Shown here: in pieces, positions 25,682 through 34,991 of the stretch
How the letters are laid out: each line of letters starts with the position of its first letter
How positions within the stretch are numbered: position 1 is the first letter of the stretch
Assembly (NCBI RefSeq): GCF_004355005.1
Contig: NZ_SMSJ01000001.1
Span: forward strand, 124,001-188,000
Length of the DNA stretch: 64,000 nt
Source of the DNA: Dankookia rubra
GTDB taxonomy: Bacteria > Pseudomonadota > Alphaproteobacteria > Acetobacterales > Acetobacteraceae
Direction of reading: 5' to 3'
Notes under the pieces: model-generated
Database searches by the model: none
Seen by the model: only the letters and a program-made list of their open reading frames with translations
What the model was told of the DNA's origin: nothing
Program-made: the position numbers and the translations under genes

Positions 25682-26623
25682 TTGACCCAGGCGCAAGTGA
25701 CGCCACCTCTGTCGGGTGACGACATATATGCATTCGACGGGCGGGCCAGGCTGATGGCCTATCCCGCCCCCGCCTTCCCGACGACTCCCGCAGCCGCCCT
25801 CGCCCGCCCCTTGAAGCGGGCGATCGCCGGCCGGATCGTCTCCCTCTTCAACGACCAGGCCCGTGGCGAGCGTCCGGTCGCGCGCCGCCCGGACGGGCTC
25901 TTCGGCCCGAACTCGGTTGCCTGGCGGGTGCATGGCGATGTCGCCTCCATGATGGTGGGCGGCATCGCCGGGCTGATGCTGCAGATGCTCTATCCCGCAG
26001 TGCTGGCCGGGGTCTGGGACCATTCCCAATTCCGCAACGACCTGGCCGGCAGGCTGCGCCGTACCGCCCGCTTCATCGCCCTGACCACCTACGGCAGCCG
26101 CGCGGAAGCGGAGGCGGTGATCGACCGGGTACGCCGCATCCATGGTCATGTCCGCGGCACCCTGCCGGACGGCACGCCCTATGCGGCCAACGATCCCGAA
26201 TTGCTGTCCTGGGTGCATGTGACGGAGGCGACCACCTTCCTCGAGGCCTGGATCCGCTATGCCGAGCCGGACATGCCGGGGCCCGACCGCGACCGCTACT
26301 TCGCCGAGATGGCTATGGTCGGCGCGGCGCTCGGCGCCGACCCGCTGCCGCGCAGCCGGGCGGAGGCGCGGGCGATCCTGCGCGCCATGCGGCCAAAGCT
26401 GCGGGTGGATGACCGCACGCGGGAGGTCGCCCGCATCCTGCTGACCCGCCGGGCGGAGACCACCTGGCAGGAGCCGCTGCAGCAGCTCACCCAGCAGGCC
26501 GGGCTCGACCTGCTGCCGGACTGGGCGCGACGGATGCACGGGCTGCCACCACCCCCTGCCCGGCCACTGCTGCGCGCCGGCACGCTCGGCGTGGCGCGGA
26601 CGATCCGCTGGGCCTTCAGCTAG
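25682..26623 (+). CDS. MpaB-type oxygenase family protein (DUF2236)
   Basis: 313 residues if started at the TTG at 25682. No ATG lies nearby before MAYPAP at about 25754, so the start is uncertain. Family marks are SVAWRVHGDVASMMVGGIAGLMLQML with the early histidine, then VWDHSQFRNDLAGRLRRTARFI, RIHGHVRGTLPDGTPY and LLSWVHVTEATTFLEAW, whose histidines match proposed heme or metal ligands of the latex-clearing/MpaB group. Members are oxygenase-like proteins of mostly unknown substrate. It is downstream of the amidohydrolase and convergent with aminopeptidase P (6-nt gap). Confidence 0.85.
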   Translation: MTQAQVTPPLSGDDIYAFDGRARLMAYPAPAFPTTPAAALARPLKRAIAGRIVSLFNDQARGERPVARRPDGLFGPNSVAWRVHGDVASMMVGGIAGLMLQMLYPAVLAGVWDHSQFRNDLAGRLRRTARFIALTTYGSRAEAEAVIDRVRRIHGHVRGTLPDGTPYAANDPELLSWVHVTEATTFLEAWIRYAEPDMPGPDRDRYFAEMAMVGAALGADPLPRSRAEARAILRAMRPKLRVDDRTREVARILLTRRAETTWQEPLQQLTQQAGLDLLPDWARRMHGLPPPPARPLLRAGTLGVARTIRWAFS

Positions 26624-26629
26624 GGCAGG

Positions 26630-28402
26630 TCAGCTGAGCGGCGCGCAGGCCGCCCGCAGCCAGGCCGCCGTCGCCGGGTCGCAATGCGGCGCAACCTCGG
26701 CCAGGACCCGGGCCTGGTAGGCATCGATCCAGGCGCGCTCCGCCGGGGTGAGCAGGCCGGCCTCCACCAGCGCCCGGTCATAGGGCGCGAGGGTCAACGT
26801 CTCGAATTCCAGGAAGGGCTTTACCTGGTCCGGGCGCGCTTCCGCATCCCGTACCAGCAGCAGGTTCTCGATTCGGATGCCGTAATGCCCGGGCAGGTAG
26901 TAGCCCGGCTCGTCCGAGAGGATCATGCCCGGCGCCAGCGGCACCGGCTTGGCGGCCCGGCTGAAGGCTGCCGGCCCTTCGTGCACGGAAAGGAAGCTGC
27001 CGACGCCATGGCCGGTACCATGGTCGTAGTCGAGCCCGACCTCCCACAGCGCGCGCCGGGCGAAGGCGTCGAGGTGCGGCCCGGCGACACCCTTCGGGAA
27101 GCGCAGCGTTGCCAGCGCGATGTGGCCCTGCAGCACCCGCGTATAGCGGTCCCGCAGGCCCCTCGGGGCCGGCCCGGGCCCGGTCCAGAGGGTGCGGGTG
27201 ACGTCGGTGGTACCGTCGAGGAACTGGCCGCCGCTGTCGATCAGGTAGCATTCCTCGGCGCCGATTGGCCGGTCGCTTTCATCCGTCGCGCGGTAGTGGA
27301 TGACGGCGCCATGCTCGCCGGCGCCGCTGATGGCGGGGAAGCTTTCGGCCCGGAACAGCGGCACCTCGCGCCGGAAGGCCAGCAGCCGCTCGGCGGCGCT
27401 CATCTCGGTCTGCCGGCCGGCCGGCGCGGCGGTGGCGAACCAAGCGAGGAAACGGGCCAGCGCCACCGCGTCGCGCCGGTGCGCGGCCCGCGCGCCCTCC
27501 TGCTCCACCGGATTCTTGCAGGCGCGCGGCAGGCGGACAGGGTCGTCGCCGGCCATGACGTGGGCGCCAGCGGCACGCAGCGTTTCGGCAAACCAGGCCG
27601 GGGTCGCCTCCGGGTCCACCCGCACGGTCTTGCCGGCCAGCGTCTGCAGCGCCGCCGGCAGGGCGCCCCGCGGCTGCACCGTGACCTGGTTGCCGAGATG
27701 CGCGCGGGTCCCGGCCGGGACCTTGCCGGGATCCATGAAGAGTTCGGCCGAAGCATCCGCCCGCAGCAGGCCGAAGCCGAGGGCGAGTGGCGTATGCGCC
27801 AGGTCGCCGCCACGGATGTTGAACAGCCAGGCGAGCGAGTGACTGTCGGCCAGCACGGCGGCATCCTCGCCTGCATCCCGCAGCGCCTTCGCAGCTGCGG
27901 CGCGCTTGTCCGCCGCGCCGATGCCGGCCTGCTCCAGGGGATGCGGCATGGCGGCAGCCATGGGCGGCGCGGGACGCTCGGTCCAGATCGAATCCAACGG
28001 GTTCGTCGGCAGCGGCACCAGGGTGACCCCGGCCGGCTCCAGTCGCTTCAACGCGGCTTCCGGGTGCAGCCAGGGATCGTAGCCGATGCGGCGGCCGGCG
28101 GCGTGTTCCTTCAGCCAATCGGCCGCGGGCTGTTCGGTGATGTGCCGCAGTTCCCAGAGCGCGGGGTCGAGCTGCTGCTGTGCCTGCGTTGTGTAGCGGC
28201 CATCGGTGAAGAGCGCGGCGCGGTCGTTCAGCACCACGGCCAGCCCGGCGCTGCCGGTGAAGCCGGTCAGCCAGGCCAGCCGCTCGCCGGAGGGAGGGAC
28301 GTATTCGCCGAGATGCTCGTCGGCGCGGGGAATGAGGAAACCTTCCACGCCGGCCTGGCGGAGTGCGGCGCGCAGCGCGGCAAGGCGTTCGGCGGGTGTC
28401 AT
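26630..28402 (-). CDS. pepP: Aminopeptidase P family protein (Xaa-Pro aminopeptidase, M24B)
   Basis: 590 residues from the ATG at 28402, matching the long three-domain form (two creatinase-like N-domains plus a pita-bread catalytic domain). Metal-binding residues appear in YLIDSGGQFLDGTTDVTRTLW (two Asp), GTGHGVGSFLSVHEGP (His), ILSDEPGYY (Glu) and GIRIENLLLV (Glu). It removes N-terminal residues in front of proline in the cytoplasm. The start MTPAERLAALRAALRQ is typical. The frame is open upstream, but that translation is not protein-like. Single gene, convergent with the MpaB-type gene. Confidence 0.94.
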   Translation of the reverse strand: MTPAERLAALRAALRQAGVEGFLIPRADEHLGEYVPPSGERLAWLTGFTGSAGLAVVLNDRAALFTDGRYTTQAQQQLDPALWELRHITEQPAADWLKEHAAGRRIGYDPWLHPEAALKRLEPAGVTLVPLPTNPLDSIWTERPAPPMAAAMPHPLEQAGIGAADKRAAAAKALRDAGEDAAVLADSHSLAWLFNIRGGDLAHTPLALGFGLLRADASAELFMDPGKVPAGTRAHLGNQVTVQPRGALPAALQTLAGKTVRVDPEATPAWFAETLRAAGAHVMAGDDPVRLPRACKNPVEQEGARAAHRRDAVALARFLAWFATAAPAGRQTEMSAAERLLAFRREVPLFRAESFPAISGAGEHGAVIHYRATDESDRPIGAEECYLIDSGGQFLDGTTDVTRTLWTGPGPAPRGLRDRYTRVLQGHIALATLRFPKGVAGPHLDAFARRALWEVGLDYDHGTGHGVGSFLSVHEGPAAFSRAAKPVPLAPGMILSDEPGYYLPGHYGIRIENLLLVRDAEARPDQVKPFLEFETLTLAPYDRALVEAGLLTPAERAWIDAYQARVLAEVAPHCDPATAAWLRAACAPLS

Positions 28403-28641
28403 CAGGGGCTCCTTCCCGGGTACGGCGAGTCTTGCCGGATTCGGCGGCGGGTGGAAGGTCGGCGAAGATGAACCAAAAATGCGCGTATTCACAGCGATCC
28501 ATGTTCTCCACACATGGCTCCGCTGCCGCTTTCGCGCGCGTTCCGCTGCGTTTCCGTACCTATGTTGCACCTGCGAAGGCGGCGATCGGCCGCCCACGGC
28601 GCCGGGCCTCCCCGGCAGGACAGCTTTAGGACACCCAAAGA

Positions 28642-28986
28642 ATGGACGCCCGTCTTACTCAGGCGGAATCCGCCTACCTCGTCTCCGCCACCTTCTCCGC
28701 GGAGCGGGAACGCGCCATGGCGCTGCGCCTGGCGGCCAGCGAGGCCTATCGCGCCGGCCTGCTGCGCGGCGCCACCCAGTTGCTCGCCCGTCTCGGCGAT
28801 GCGCTGTTCGGCTGGGTCGAGCGCGCCCGCCTCCGCGCCGAGCTCGGCTCCCTCACCGACCGCGAACTGGCCGATATCGGCCTGTCCCGCGGCGATATCG
28901 GCCGCGTAGTCGACGCGTCCGAACCTGTGGCGGAGACGGCGCCAACGCGGCGCCCTGCTCGCATCGGGGCGCAGCAGGCGGCCTGA
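28642..28986 (+). CDS. DUF1127 domain protein (YjiS-like)
   Basis: 114 residues. The C-terminal half contains the arginine-rich DUF1127 helix-turn motif: ARLRAELGSLTDRELADIGL, then SRGDI (about residues 60-85). An extra N-terminal helical region (MALRLAASEAYRAGLLRGAT) and a short tail make it longer than the usual 50-70 residue members. Some DUF1127 proteins bind RNA and affect phosphate or carbon metabolism in alphaproteobacteria. The SD is AGGACACCC, about 12 nt upstream. No operon partner is evident. Confidence 0.85.
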   Translation: MDARLTQAESAYLVSATFSAERERAMALRLAASEAYRAGLLRGATQLLARLGDALFGWVERARLRAELGSLTDRELADIGLSRGDIGRVVDASEPVAETAPTRRPARIGAQQAA

Positions 28987-29140
28987 CACCGCAAGGGGGC
29001 CGGCGGCGACGCCAGCTCCAAGCTTCGATGACGATACGGGGGCGATGCAGGCCCCGGGGTCCGAGGCATCGCCGTTCAGCATGGCAGGGTCGGCGTCATG
29101 CGCGCTTGTTGCACCGGTGGCGCTCCCGTCTCATGCCGGG

Positions 29141-30334
29141 ATGCGCCCCGCCATCTGGACCACCGTCGCCGCCGCTGCCGCGTCCATCAGCCTGGCGTTG
29201 GGGATGCGGCAGACCTTTGGCCTCTTCCTGCTGCCGCTCTCGGCCGAGGCTGGCATCTCGCCCGCCGTGCTCGGCACCGCGGTCGCCATTCATAACTTGG
29301 TCTGGGGTCTTTCCCAGCCGGTCACCGGCTCATTGGCCGACCGCTACGGTGCCGGCCGGGTGATGGCGACGGGTGCGCTGCTGCTGGCCGCAGGTGTCGG
29401 CCTTCCGGCGCTCTGGACCACGGCTCCGGCAATCCTCATCGGCATCGGAATGCTGACCGGCATGGGCGTCTCCTGCTGCGGCACAGGTGCGGCGCTCGCG
29501 GCGGTCGGCCGGGCAGTGCCGCCGGAGCGTCGCGGCGAGATGATCGGCTTGGCCTCGGCCGGCGGCTCGCTCGGCCAGGCGGCGATGGTGCCGCTCGCGC
29601 AGAGCCTGATCGGCGGGGTCGGCGCCATAGCCACCCTCGGCATGCTGGGGATCAGCCTGCTGGTCATCCTGCCGATCTCGCGCGCGGTCGAATGGCAAGC
29701 ACCGAAGCAGTCACCGGGCCGGCAGGCGACCGGCCTGGCCGGCCTGCCCGCGCTCGCGCAGCAGGCGCTGGCCGACCGCGGCTTCGCGCTGCTGACCGCC
29801 GGCTTCTTCGCCTGCGGCTTCCAGCTCGCCTTCCTGACCATGCACCTGCCAAGCCACCTGACCATTTGCGGCCTGCCGGCGGGGCTGGGGGCGATGGCGC
29901 TGATGACGGTCGGGCTGTTCAACATCCCGGGAAGCTGGCTTTGCGGCCGGGTCAGCAACTTCATGCAGCCGGAGCGCGCGCTGGCCATCATCTATGCGGT
30001 GCGCACGGTGGCGATCGCCTGCTTCGCCTTCACCACGCCGAGCTATGCCGGCACGATCGTCTTCGCCGCGGTGATGGGCTTCGTCTGGCTGGGCAGCATT
30101 CCGCTGACCAGCGCGGCGATCTCGCGGCGCTTCGGCGTGGCGGACCTCGGCGCGCTCTACGGTGTCTGCTTCCTCAGCCACCAGGTCGGCGGCTTCCTCG
30201 GCGCCGCGGCCGGGGCGGTGCTGCTGGAGACGGCGGGCAACTACCAGGCCTTCTGGCCGGTGATGATCGCGGTCGGGATCGCGGCCAGCGTGATGAACTG
30301 GATGGTGCGTGCGCCGCGGGTCGCCGCCGCTTAG
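29141..30334 (+). CDS. MFS transporter
   Basis: 397 residues from the ATG at 29141. ATGs at 29045 (preceded by GGGGG) and 29081 would add up to 32 residues, so the start is open. Twelve hydrophobic segments are visible, beginning AIWTTVAAAAASISLALGMR. The loop 2-3 signature is GSLADRYGAGRVMATGALL, and a central cytoplasmic loop (ISRAVEWQAPKQSPGRQA) separates the halves. It resembles the CynX/OxlT-like major-facilitator group that carries small organic anions. Substrate unknown. It converges with prmA, their stops overlapping by 4 nt. Confidence 0.88.
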   Translation: MRPAIWTTVAAAAASISLALGMRQTFGLFLLPLSAEAGISPAVLGTAVAIHNLVWGLSQPVTGSLADRYGAGRVMATGALLLAAGVGLPALWTTAPAILIGIGMLTGMGVSCCGTGAALAAVGRAVPPERRGEMIGLASAGGSLGQAAMVPLAQSLIGGVGAIATLGMLGISLLVILPISRAVEWQAPKQSPGRQATGLAGLPALAQQALADRGFALLTAGFFACGFQLAFLTMHLPSHLTICGLPAGLGAMALMTVGLFNIPGSWLCGRVSNFMQPERALAIIYAVRTVAIACFAFTTPSYAGTIVFAAVMGFVWLGSIPLTSAAISRRFGVADLGALYGVCFLSHQVGGFLGAAAGAVLLETAGNYQAFWPVMIAVGIAASVMNWMVRAPRVAAA

Positions 30335-31299
30335 GCGCGCCGCAGCACCAGCGTGGTCCAGGGGCCGACATTGATCCGGCGTTCAAGCCAGAGCCCCTGC
30401 CGCAGATGCGCCGCCAACACCATACGCGCCTGGGTGCCGAGCAGCCCCGCCAGGATCGCCGTGCCGCGTGGCGTCAGATGCGCAGCGAGGTCACGCGCCA
30501 TGGCACAGAGCGGCCGCGCCAGGATATTGGCGAAGACAAGATCGTAGCACCCGCCCCTCACCGCCCGGTGCCGCCAGCCATCCGCCAGCCGCGCCGCGAC
30601 GAAGCGCCGCATGCCGTTCAGCGCGGCATTCTCAGTGGCGACGCGGACCGACCATGGCTCGATATCGGTCGCCAGCACCGGGCAGTGCAACCGCTTCGCC
30701 GCGGCCAGCGCCAGGATAGCCGAGCCGGTGCCGAGATCGAGCACCCGCCGTGGCTTGCGATGGGCAATCGCCTCGAAGGCCATCAGGCACCCCTGCGTCG
30801 AGGCATGCTCGCCGCTGCCGAAGGCCAGTCCAGCATCGAGCCGCAGTACGGTGCGGCCATAGGCCACCGGGTTCGGCACGTGGGTCGGCCGGATCAGGAA
30901 GCGCCCGATCGGGAACTCCGCAAAGCTCTCGATGGTGCGGGCCAGCCAGCCCTCGGCCTCGATCCGGCCGACCTGCAGCGCCGGTGGCTCGATCCCGCCG
31001 ACCGCAGCGGCGAGCGCGAGGGCGCCGGCCAGCTGGTCGTCGCCCCAGCCGGCCTCGCGCACACCCTCGACCCGCCAGGTATCAGTTGGCTCGTCGCGGA
31101 AGTAAGCGACGGTGACGCAGACGGTCTGCAGTGCCGCCTCGAAGCTCGGGACTGCTTCCTCCGGCAGGCCATCGACGGAAAGCAGTTCCAGCGGCTCCGC
31201 CCGGCGGCGGGACAGCGAGGTCGGCCATTCGTGGCCGGCGCTGGATGGCCGATCCGGAGCCTCACTGCCTCTGGCGCCGCGCTCCTCGGACGGCTGCAT
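30331..31299 (-). CDS. prmA: Ribosomal protein L11 methyltransferase
   Basis: 322 residues. The N-terminal substrate-recognition domain is followed by the SAM fold: RLDAGLAFGSGEHASTQGCL (PrmA hallmark), RVLDLGTGSAILALAAAKR (motif I), ATDIEPWSV and YDLVFANILARPL, the N-[IL]-[LA]-x-x-P-L catalytic loop. It trimethylates ribosomal protein L11. Its ATG overlaps the stop of the uvrD-like gene by one base, so the two are coupled. Ends at the convergent MFS gene. Confidence 0.94.
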   Translation of the reverse strand: MQPSEERGARGSEAPDRPSSAGHEWPTSLSRRRAEPLELLSVDGLPEEAVPSFEAALQTVCVTVAYFRDEPTDTWRVEGVREAGWGDDQLAGALALAAAVGGIEPPALQVGRIEAEGWLARTIESFAEFPIGRFLIRPTHVPNPVAYGRTVLRLDAGLAFGSGEHASTQGCLMAFEAIAHRKPRRVLDLGTGSAILALAAAKRLHCPVLATDIEPWSVRVATENAALNGMRRFVAARLADGWRHRAVRGGCYDLVFANILARPLCAMARDLAAHLTPRGTAILAGLLGTQARMVLAAHLRQGLWLERRINVGPWTTLVLRRA

Positions 31300-33530
31300 C
31301 AGGCACGCTCCAGGAAGCTGTCCATCACCCGCTTGGGGTCGGACTTCTCGAAATCCACGTCGACCCGGTTATCGTCGACGGAGGTGACCGTGCCATAGCC
31401 GAATTTCTTGTGGAACACGCGGTCACCGACCTGCAGCGGCTCGGCATGCGCCGGTCGTGCCTGCACTTCCCAGGCCCCGGCCTCGATGGTGCGGGGCTTG
31501 CGGGCCATCAGCCCGCCTGCGCCGGTGAAAACGGAGGGCATGTCCACCACGCGGTTGCGCGCCATGCCGGTGCTGCCCTCGCGCTGGACATGCTCGGCCG
31601 GCAACTCGTCGAGGAAGCGGGAGGGGATGGAACTCGACCAATTGCCGTAGATGCGCCGATTGGCGGCAGCGCTGACGATGGCCTGCTTGCGGGCGCGGGT
31701 CAGGCCCACATAGGCAAGACGCCGCTCCTCCTCGAGCCCCTTCTCGCCGCCCTCCTCCATCGCCCGGCTATGCGGGAAGAGGCCTTCCTCCCAGCCCGGC
31801 AGGAAAACCATGTCGAACTCCAGGCCCTTGGCGGCATGCAGCGTCATCAGCGACAGCCGGTCGCCGTTGGAATTCTCGTCAGTCTCCATCACCAGGGCGA
31901 CGTGTTCCAGGAAGCCGGCCAGGGTCTCGAACTCGCCGAGGGCACGGATGAACTCCTTCAGGTTGTCGAGCCGGCCAGGCGCCTCGGGCGACTTGTCGTG
32001 CTTCCACATGTCGGTATAGCCGCTCTCGTCGAGCAGCGTCGCGGCGACCACCACATGGCCCTCGCGCGGCAGGCCCTCGCGCCAGCGGGCGAAGCCGTGC
32101 AGCAGCTCGGACAAAGCCATCTTGGCCTTCCCCGCCAAGCCGCCGCCCTGCACGAGCTTGGCCGCAGCCATGGTCAGCGGGATGCGCTCGGCCCGGGCGA
32201 TCTCGTGCATCTTCCGCATCGCGGTGTCGCCGAGGCCGCGCTTCGGCGTATTGACGATGCGCTCGAAGGCCAGGTCGTCGGCCGGCTGGGCCAGCACGCG
32301 CAGGTAGGCCATGGCGTCGCGGATCTCGGCGCGCTCGTAGAATTTCAGCCCGCCGACGACGCGGTAGGGCACGCCGAGGGTGATCAGCCGCTCCTCGAAG
32401 GCGCGGGTCTGGAAGCCGGCGCGAACCAGGATGGCGATCTCGGCCAGCTTATGGCCGCTGCGCTGCGCCGCCTCGATCCGCTCGCCGACCATGCGGGCCT
32501 CCTCCTCGGAGTCCCAGAGCGAGACGACCCGCACCTTGTCGCCGTCGGCATCGTTGCGGCCGGTCCGCAGGGTCTTGCCGAGCCGCCCGCTATTGTGCGC
32601 GATCAGCCCGCTGGCGGCGCCGAGGATCGGCTTGGTGGAGCGATAATTGCTCTCGAGCCGCACCACCCGGGCATTCGGGAAGTCCTTTTCGAAGCGCAGG
32701 ATGTTCTCGATCTCGGCGCCGCGCCAGGAATAGATCGACTGGTCGTCGTCGCCGACGCAGCAGATGTTCCTGTGGCCTTGGGCCAGCAGCCGCAGCCAGA
32801 GATACTGCACCAGGTTGGTGTCCTGGTATTCGTCCACCAGAATGTAGCGGAAGCGGCGGTGCCAGTCGGCCAGCACCTCCGGATGGCCGCGCAGAATCTC
32901 CACCATGTGCAGCATCAGGTCGCCGAAATCGGCGCAGTTCAGGTCGCGCAGCCGGGATTGGTAGGCAGCATAGAGCGCCCGCGCGCGGCCGCCGGCATAG
33001 TCGGTGTCCTCGGCCGGCGTCACGCGGTCCGGCGCGATGCCGCGATCCTTCCAGCGCTGCACCTGCGCCATCAACCCCTGCGCTGGCCAGCGCTTCAGGT
33101 CGATCCCCGCCGCGTCCATGACCTGCTTCAGCAGGCGCATCTGGTCGTCGGTGTCGAGGATGGTGAAGCCGCTGGTCAGCCCGACCAGCTCGGCATGCCG
33201 ACGGAGCATGCGGGCGCAGAGCGCGTGGAAGGTGCCGAGCCAGAGCCCCTCAGCCGGGCGGCCGAGGATCGCCGAGACGCGTTCCCGCATCTCCCGCGCC
33301 GCCTTGTTGGTGAAGGTGACCGAGAGCACCTGGCCGGGGAAGGCGCGCTGCGTCATCAGCAGATGCGCAAAACGGGTGGTCAGCACCCGGGTCTTGCCGG
33401 TGCCGGCGCCGGCCAGGACCAGCAGCGGGCCATCCAGCGACTCGACCGCCTCTCGCTGCTCCGCATTCAGCCGGGCGAGATAGTCGGGCGCGGCACCGCC
33501 GGCGGGCGATGCCTCCATCCCGCCGCTCAT
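31299..33530 (-). CDS. uvrD: UvrD/PcrA-type superfamily 1 DNA helicase
   Basis: 743 residues. Helicase motifs in order: Q-motif LNAEQREAV; I LAGAGTGKTRVL; Ia VTFTNKAAREMRERV; II LVDEYQDTN; III GDDDQSIYSWRGAE; IV RLESNYRS; V LMTLHAAKGLEFD; VI YVGLTRARK. The C-terminal tudor-like domain (GDRVFHKKFGYGTVTSVDDN) binds RNA polymerase in PcrA/UvrD. It unwinds DNA 3'-5' in nucleotide-excision repair and replication-conflict resolution. It sits in the middle of a three-gene operon: its start overlaps the pentapeptide gene's end by 4 nt (ATGA) and its stop overlaps the prmA start. Confidence 0.95.
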   Translation of the reverse strand: MSGGMEASPAGGAAPDYLARLNAEQREAVESLDGPLLVLAGAGTGKTRVLTTRFAHLLMTQRAFPGQVLSVTFTNKAAREMRERVSAILGRPAEGLWLGTFHALCARMLRRHAELVGLTSGFTILDTDDQMRLLKQVMDAAGIDLKRWPAQGLMAQVQRWKDRGIAPDRVTPAEDTDYAGGRARALYAAYQSRLRDLNCADFGDLMLHMVEILRGHPEVLADWHRRFRYILVDEYQDTNLVQYLWLRLLAQGHRNICCVGDDDQSIYSWRGAEIENILRFEKDFPNARVVRLESNYRSTKPILGAASGLIAHNSGRLGKTLRTGRNDADGDKVRVVSLWDSEEEARMVGERIEAAQRSGHKLAEIAILVRAGFQTRAFEERLITLGVPYRVVGGLKFYERAEIRDAMAYLRVLAQPADDLAFERIVNTPKRGLGDTAMRKMHEIARAERIPLTMAAAKLVQGGGLAGKAKMALSELLHGFARWREGLPREGHVVVAATLLDESGYTDMWKHDKSPEAPGRLDNLKEFIRALGEFETLAGFLEHVALVMETDENSNGDRLSLMTLHAAKGLEFDMVFLPGWEEGLFPHSRAMEEGGEKGLEEERRLAYVGLTRARKQAIVSAAANRRIYGNWSSSIPSRFLDELPAEHVQREGSTGMARNRVVDMPSVFTGAGGLMARKPRTIEAGAWEVQARPAHAEPLQVGDRVFHKKFGYGTVTSVDDNRVDVDFEKSDPKRVMDSFLERA

Positions 33531-34021
33531 CGGCAGGCCCCTACCGAGCCGGCGGCGCAGAGCCGGGTCCCATCGATCCAGCGCGCGCCCTCGAGTTGGG
33601 CATGCAGCAGGTCAGCACCCTCGAGCCGCGCGGCGGTGAGGTCGGCGCCGCGCAGGTCGGCGCGGAAGAAGCGAATGCGGCGCAGATCGGCCCCGACCAG
33701 CCGGGCCCCGGACAGGTTGGCGCGCGTCATGTCGGCCCGTAGCAGCTCCGCCTCAGTCAGGTCGGCGCCGCGGAGGTCGGCCGCGACGAAGCGGGCCGTG
33801 TAGCCCACCACGCCGCGCAGCGTGGCGCCGCGCAGGTCGCTGTTCGACAGCGAGGCGTCCCGCAGCACCGCCCCGGTCAGGTCAACATTCCGCAGGTCGC
33901 GCGCCTCCAGCAGGCAGCGCCGCCAGTCGATGCCGGGCGCCGGCTGCGCGGCGCATTGCGCCGCCTGGACCGGGGCAAGATGCAGGAGCAGCAGGGGGAG
34001 GAGCAGGAATGGTGTGCGCAC
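33527..34021 (-). CDS. Secreted pentapeptide-repeat protein
   Basis: 164 residues from a GTG at 34021, chosen because a Sec signal follows (VRTPFLLLPLLLLHLAPVQA). About 17 pentapeptide repeats of the A(D/N)LxX form follow (LRNVDLTGAVLRDASLSNSD, LRGADLTEAELLRADMTRAN, LRGADLTAARLEGADLLHAQ), predicting a right-handed quadrilateral beta-helix. A closing segment has two cysteines (RLCAAGSVGACR). Envelope role unknown. It heads the operon with uvrD and prmA. The start is moderately sure because its SD is weak. Confidence 0.78.
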   Translation of the reverse strand: MRTPFLLLPLLLLHLAPVQAAQCAAQPAPGIDWRRCLLEARDLRNVDLTGAVLRDASLSNSDLRGATLRGVVGYTARFVAADLRGADLTEAELLRADMTRANLSGARLVGADLRRIRFFRADLRGADLTAARLEGADLLHAQLEGARWIDGTRLCAAGSVGACR

Positions 34022-34065
34022 ACCGGCCGATATAGAACGGGAAGCGAACTCCTCCAACCGTCCCG

Positions 34066-34991
34066 GCGGTCCCCTGCCCCACCTTCTTCGCGCCCTCGCC
34101 TGGTCCGCGCGGCATGGCATTGCATTGCTGGCGGCGAGCATATTCGCCGGCATCGCCTGCGCGCCGCTGGCCGCGGCCAGCGGCCGCTGGTCACGCCTGC
34201 CGTCGCCCTGCTGATAATTCTGGTGGTGCTGCGCATCGACCCGGCGTCGGTGTTCGCCTGGTTCCGGCGGCCGCTGCTGGTGCTGGGCCTGGCCACCTGG
34301 GTGCTGGTCGCCTTCGTGGCCACCGGGGCGGTCGGGCTGGACGGGCCGCTCGGCGCCGGGATGGTGCTCGGGGCGGCGGCCTGTGCGCCGGTATCCGCCC
34401 CTGCCTCCGCCCGGCTGGTCGGACTGGATGCGGAGATCCGCCTGGTCGTCTCGGTGCTGACCATGCTGCCGATGCCCTTCACCGCGCCATCGTTGGCGCT
34501 CGGGCTGCTCGGGCTCGAGCTGACCATTGTCCTTCCCGGCCTGATGCTGCGGCTGCTGGCGATCGTCGGACTGCCGGCGCTCCTGGCCCTGAGGGCTGCG
34601 CGCGGTATTGGGACCGGCGCGGTCGGGCCCGGACGGTGCTGGACGGAAGCATGGTGCTGATCCTGGTTGTCTCCGCCTTCGGCGGAATAGACGGCGTTCA
34701 GGTCCGCCTGATCGCCGATCCGCTCTGCGTGCCGGGCTGCGTGGCTCTGGCCATGGCAGGCAATTTCGTCTCAATGCGCTGGCGCTGCGGCGGCTGAGGC
34801 GCAATCTCGCGCTCGCGGCCGGGATGCTGGCGGGCAACCACAGCCGGGCGCTGTTTCTGGCGGTGCTGCCGGCTGCGGCGGATCCCGGCGTGCCGCTGTT
34901 CCTCGCGCTCGGCGAGGTGCCCATGTTCCTCTCGCTCTTGCTGCTGCGGCCGGTCTATGCCCGGCTGCTGGACGAAGGAGGCGGCGCATGA
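34066..34991 (+). pseudogene. Frameshifted multi-pass membrane permease (BASS-like)
   Basis: Membrane-protein sequence continues through three reading frames. Frame A (about 34066-34185) gives LLRALAWSARHGIALLAASI and FAGIACAPL. Frame B (about 34190-34615) gives TPAVALLIILVVLRIDP through ELTIVLPGLMLRLLAIVGLP. Frame C (about 34625-34785) gives MVLILVVSAFGGIDGV. Frame A resumes (about 34795-34991) with LALAAGMLAGNHSRALFLAV and PMFLSLLLLRPVYARLL. Three indels are therefore needed. The NHSRALFLAV element and topology suggest a bile-acid:sodium-symporter-like carrier, though I am not sure of the family. The last frame ends in an ATGA overlap with the isomerase gene. Clustered sequencing errors are the alternative explanation. 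Confidence 0.75.

Noticed and set aside
31131-33803. 890-codon plus-strand open frame opposite uvrD
   Set aside because: Antisense shadow of the helicase; all eight helicase motifs are on the other strand.
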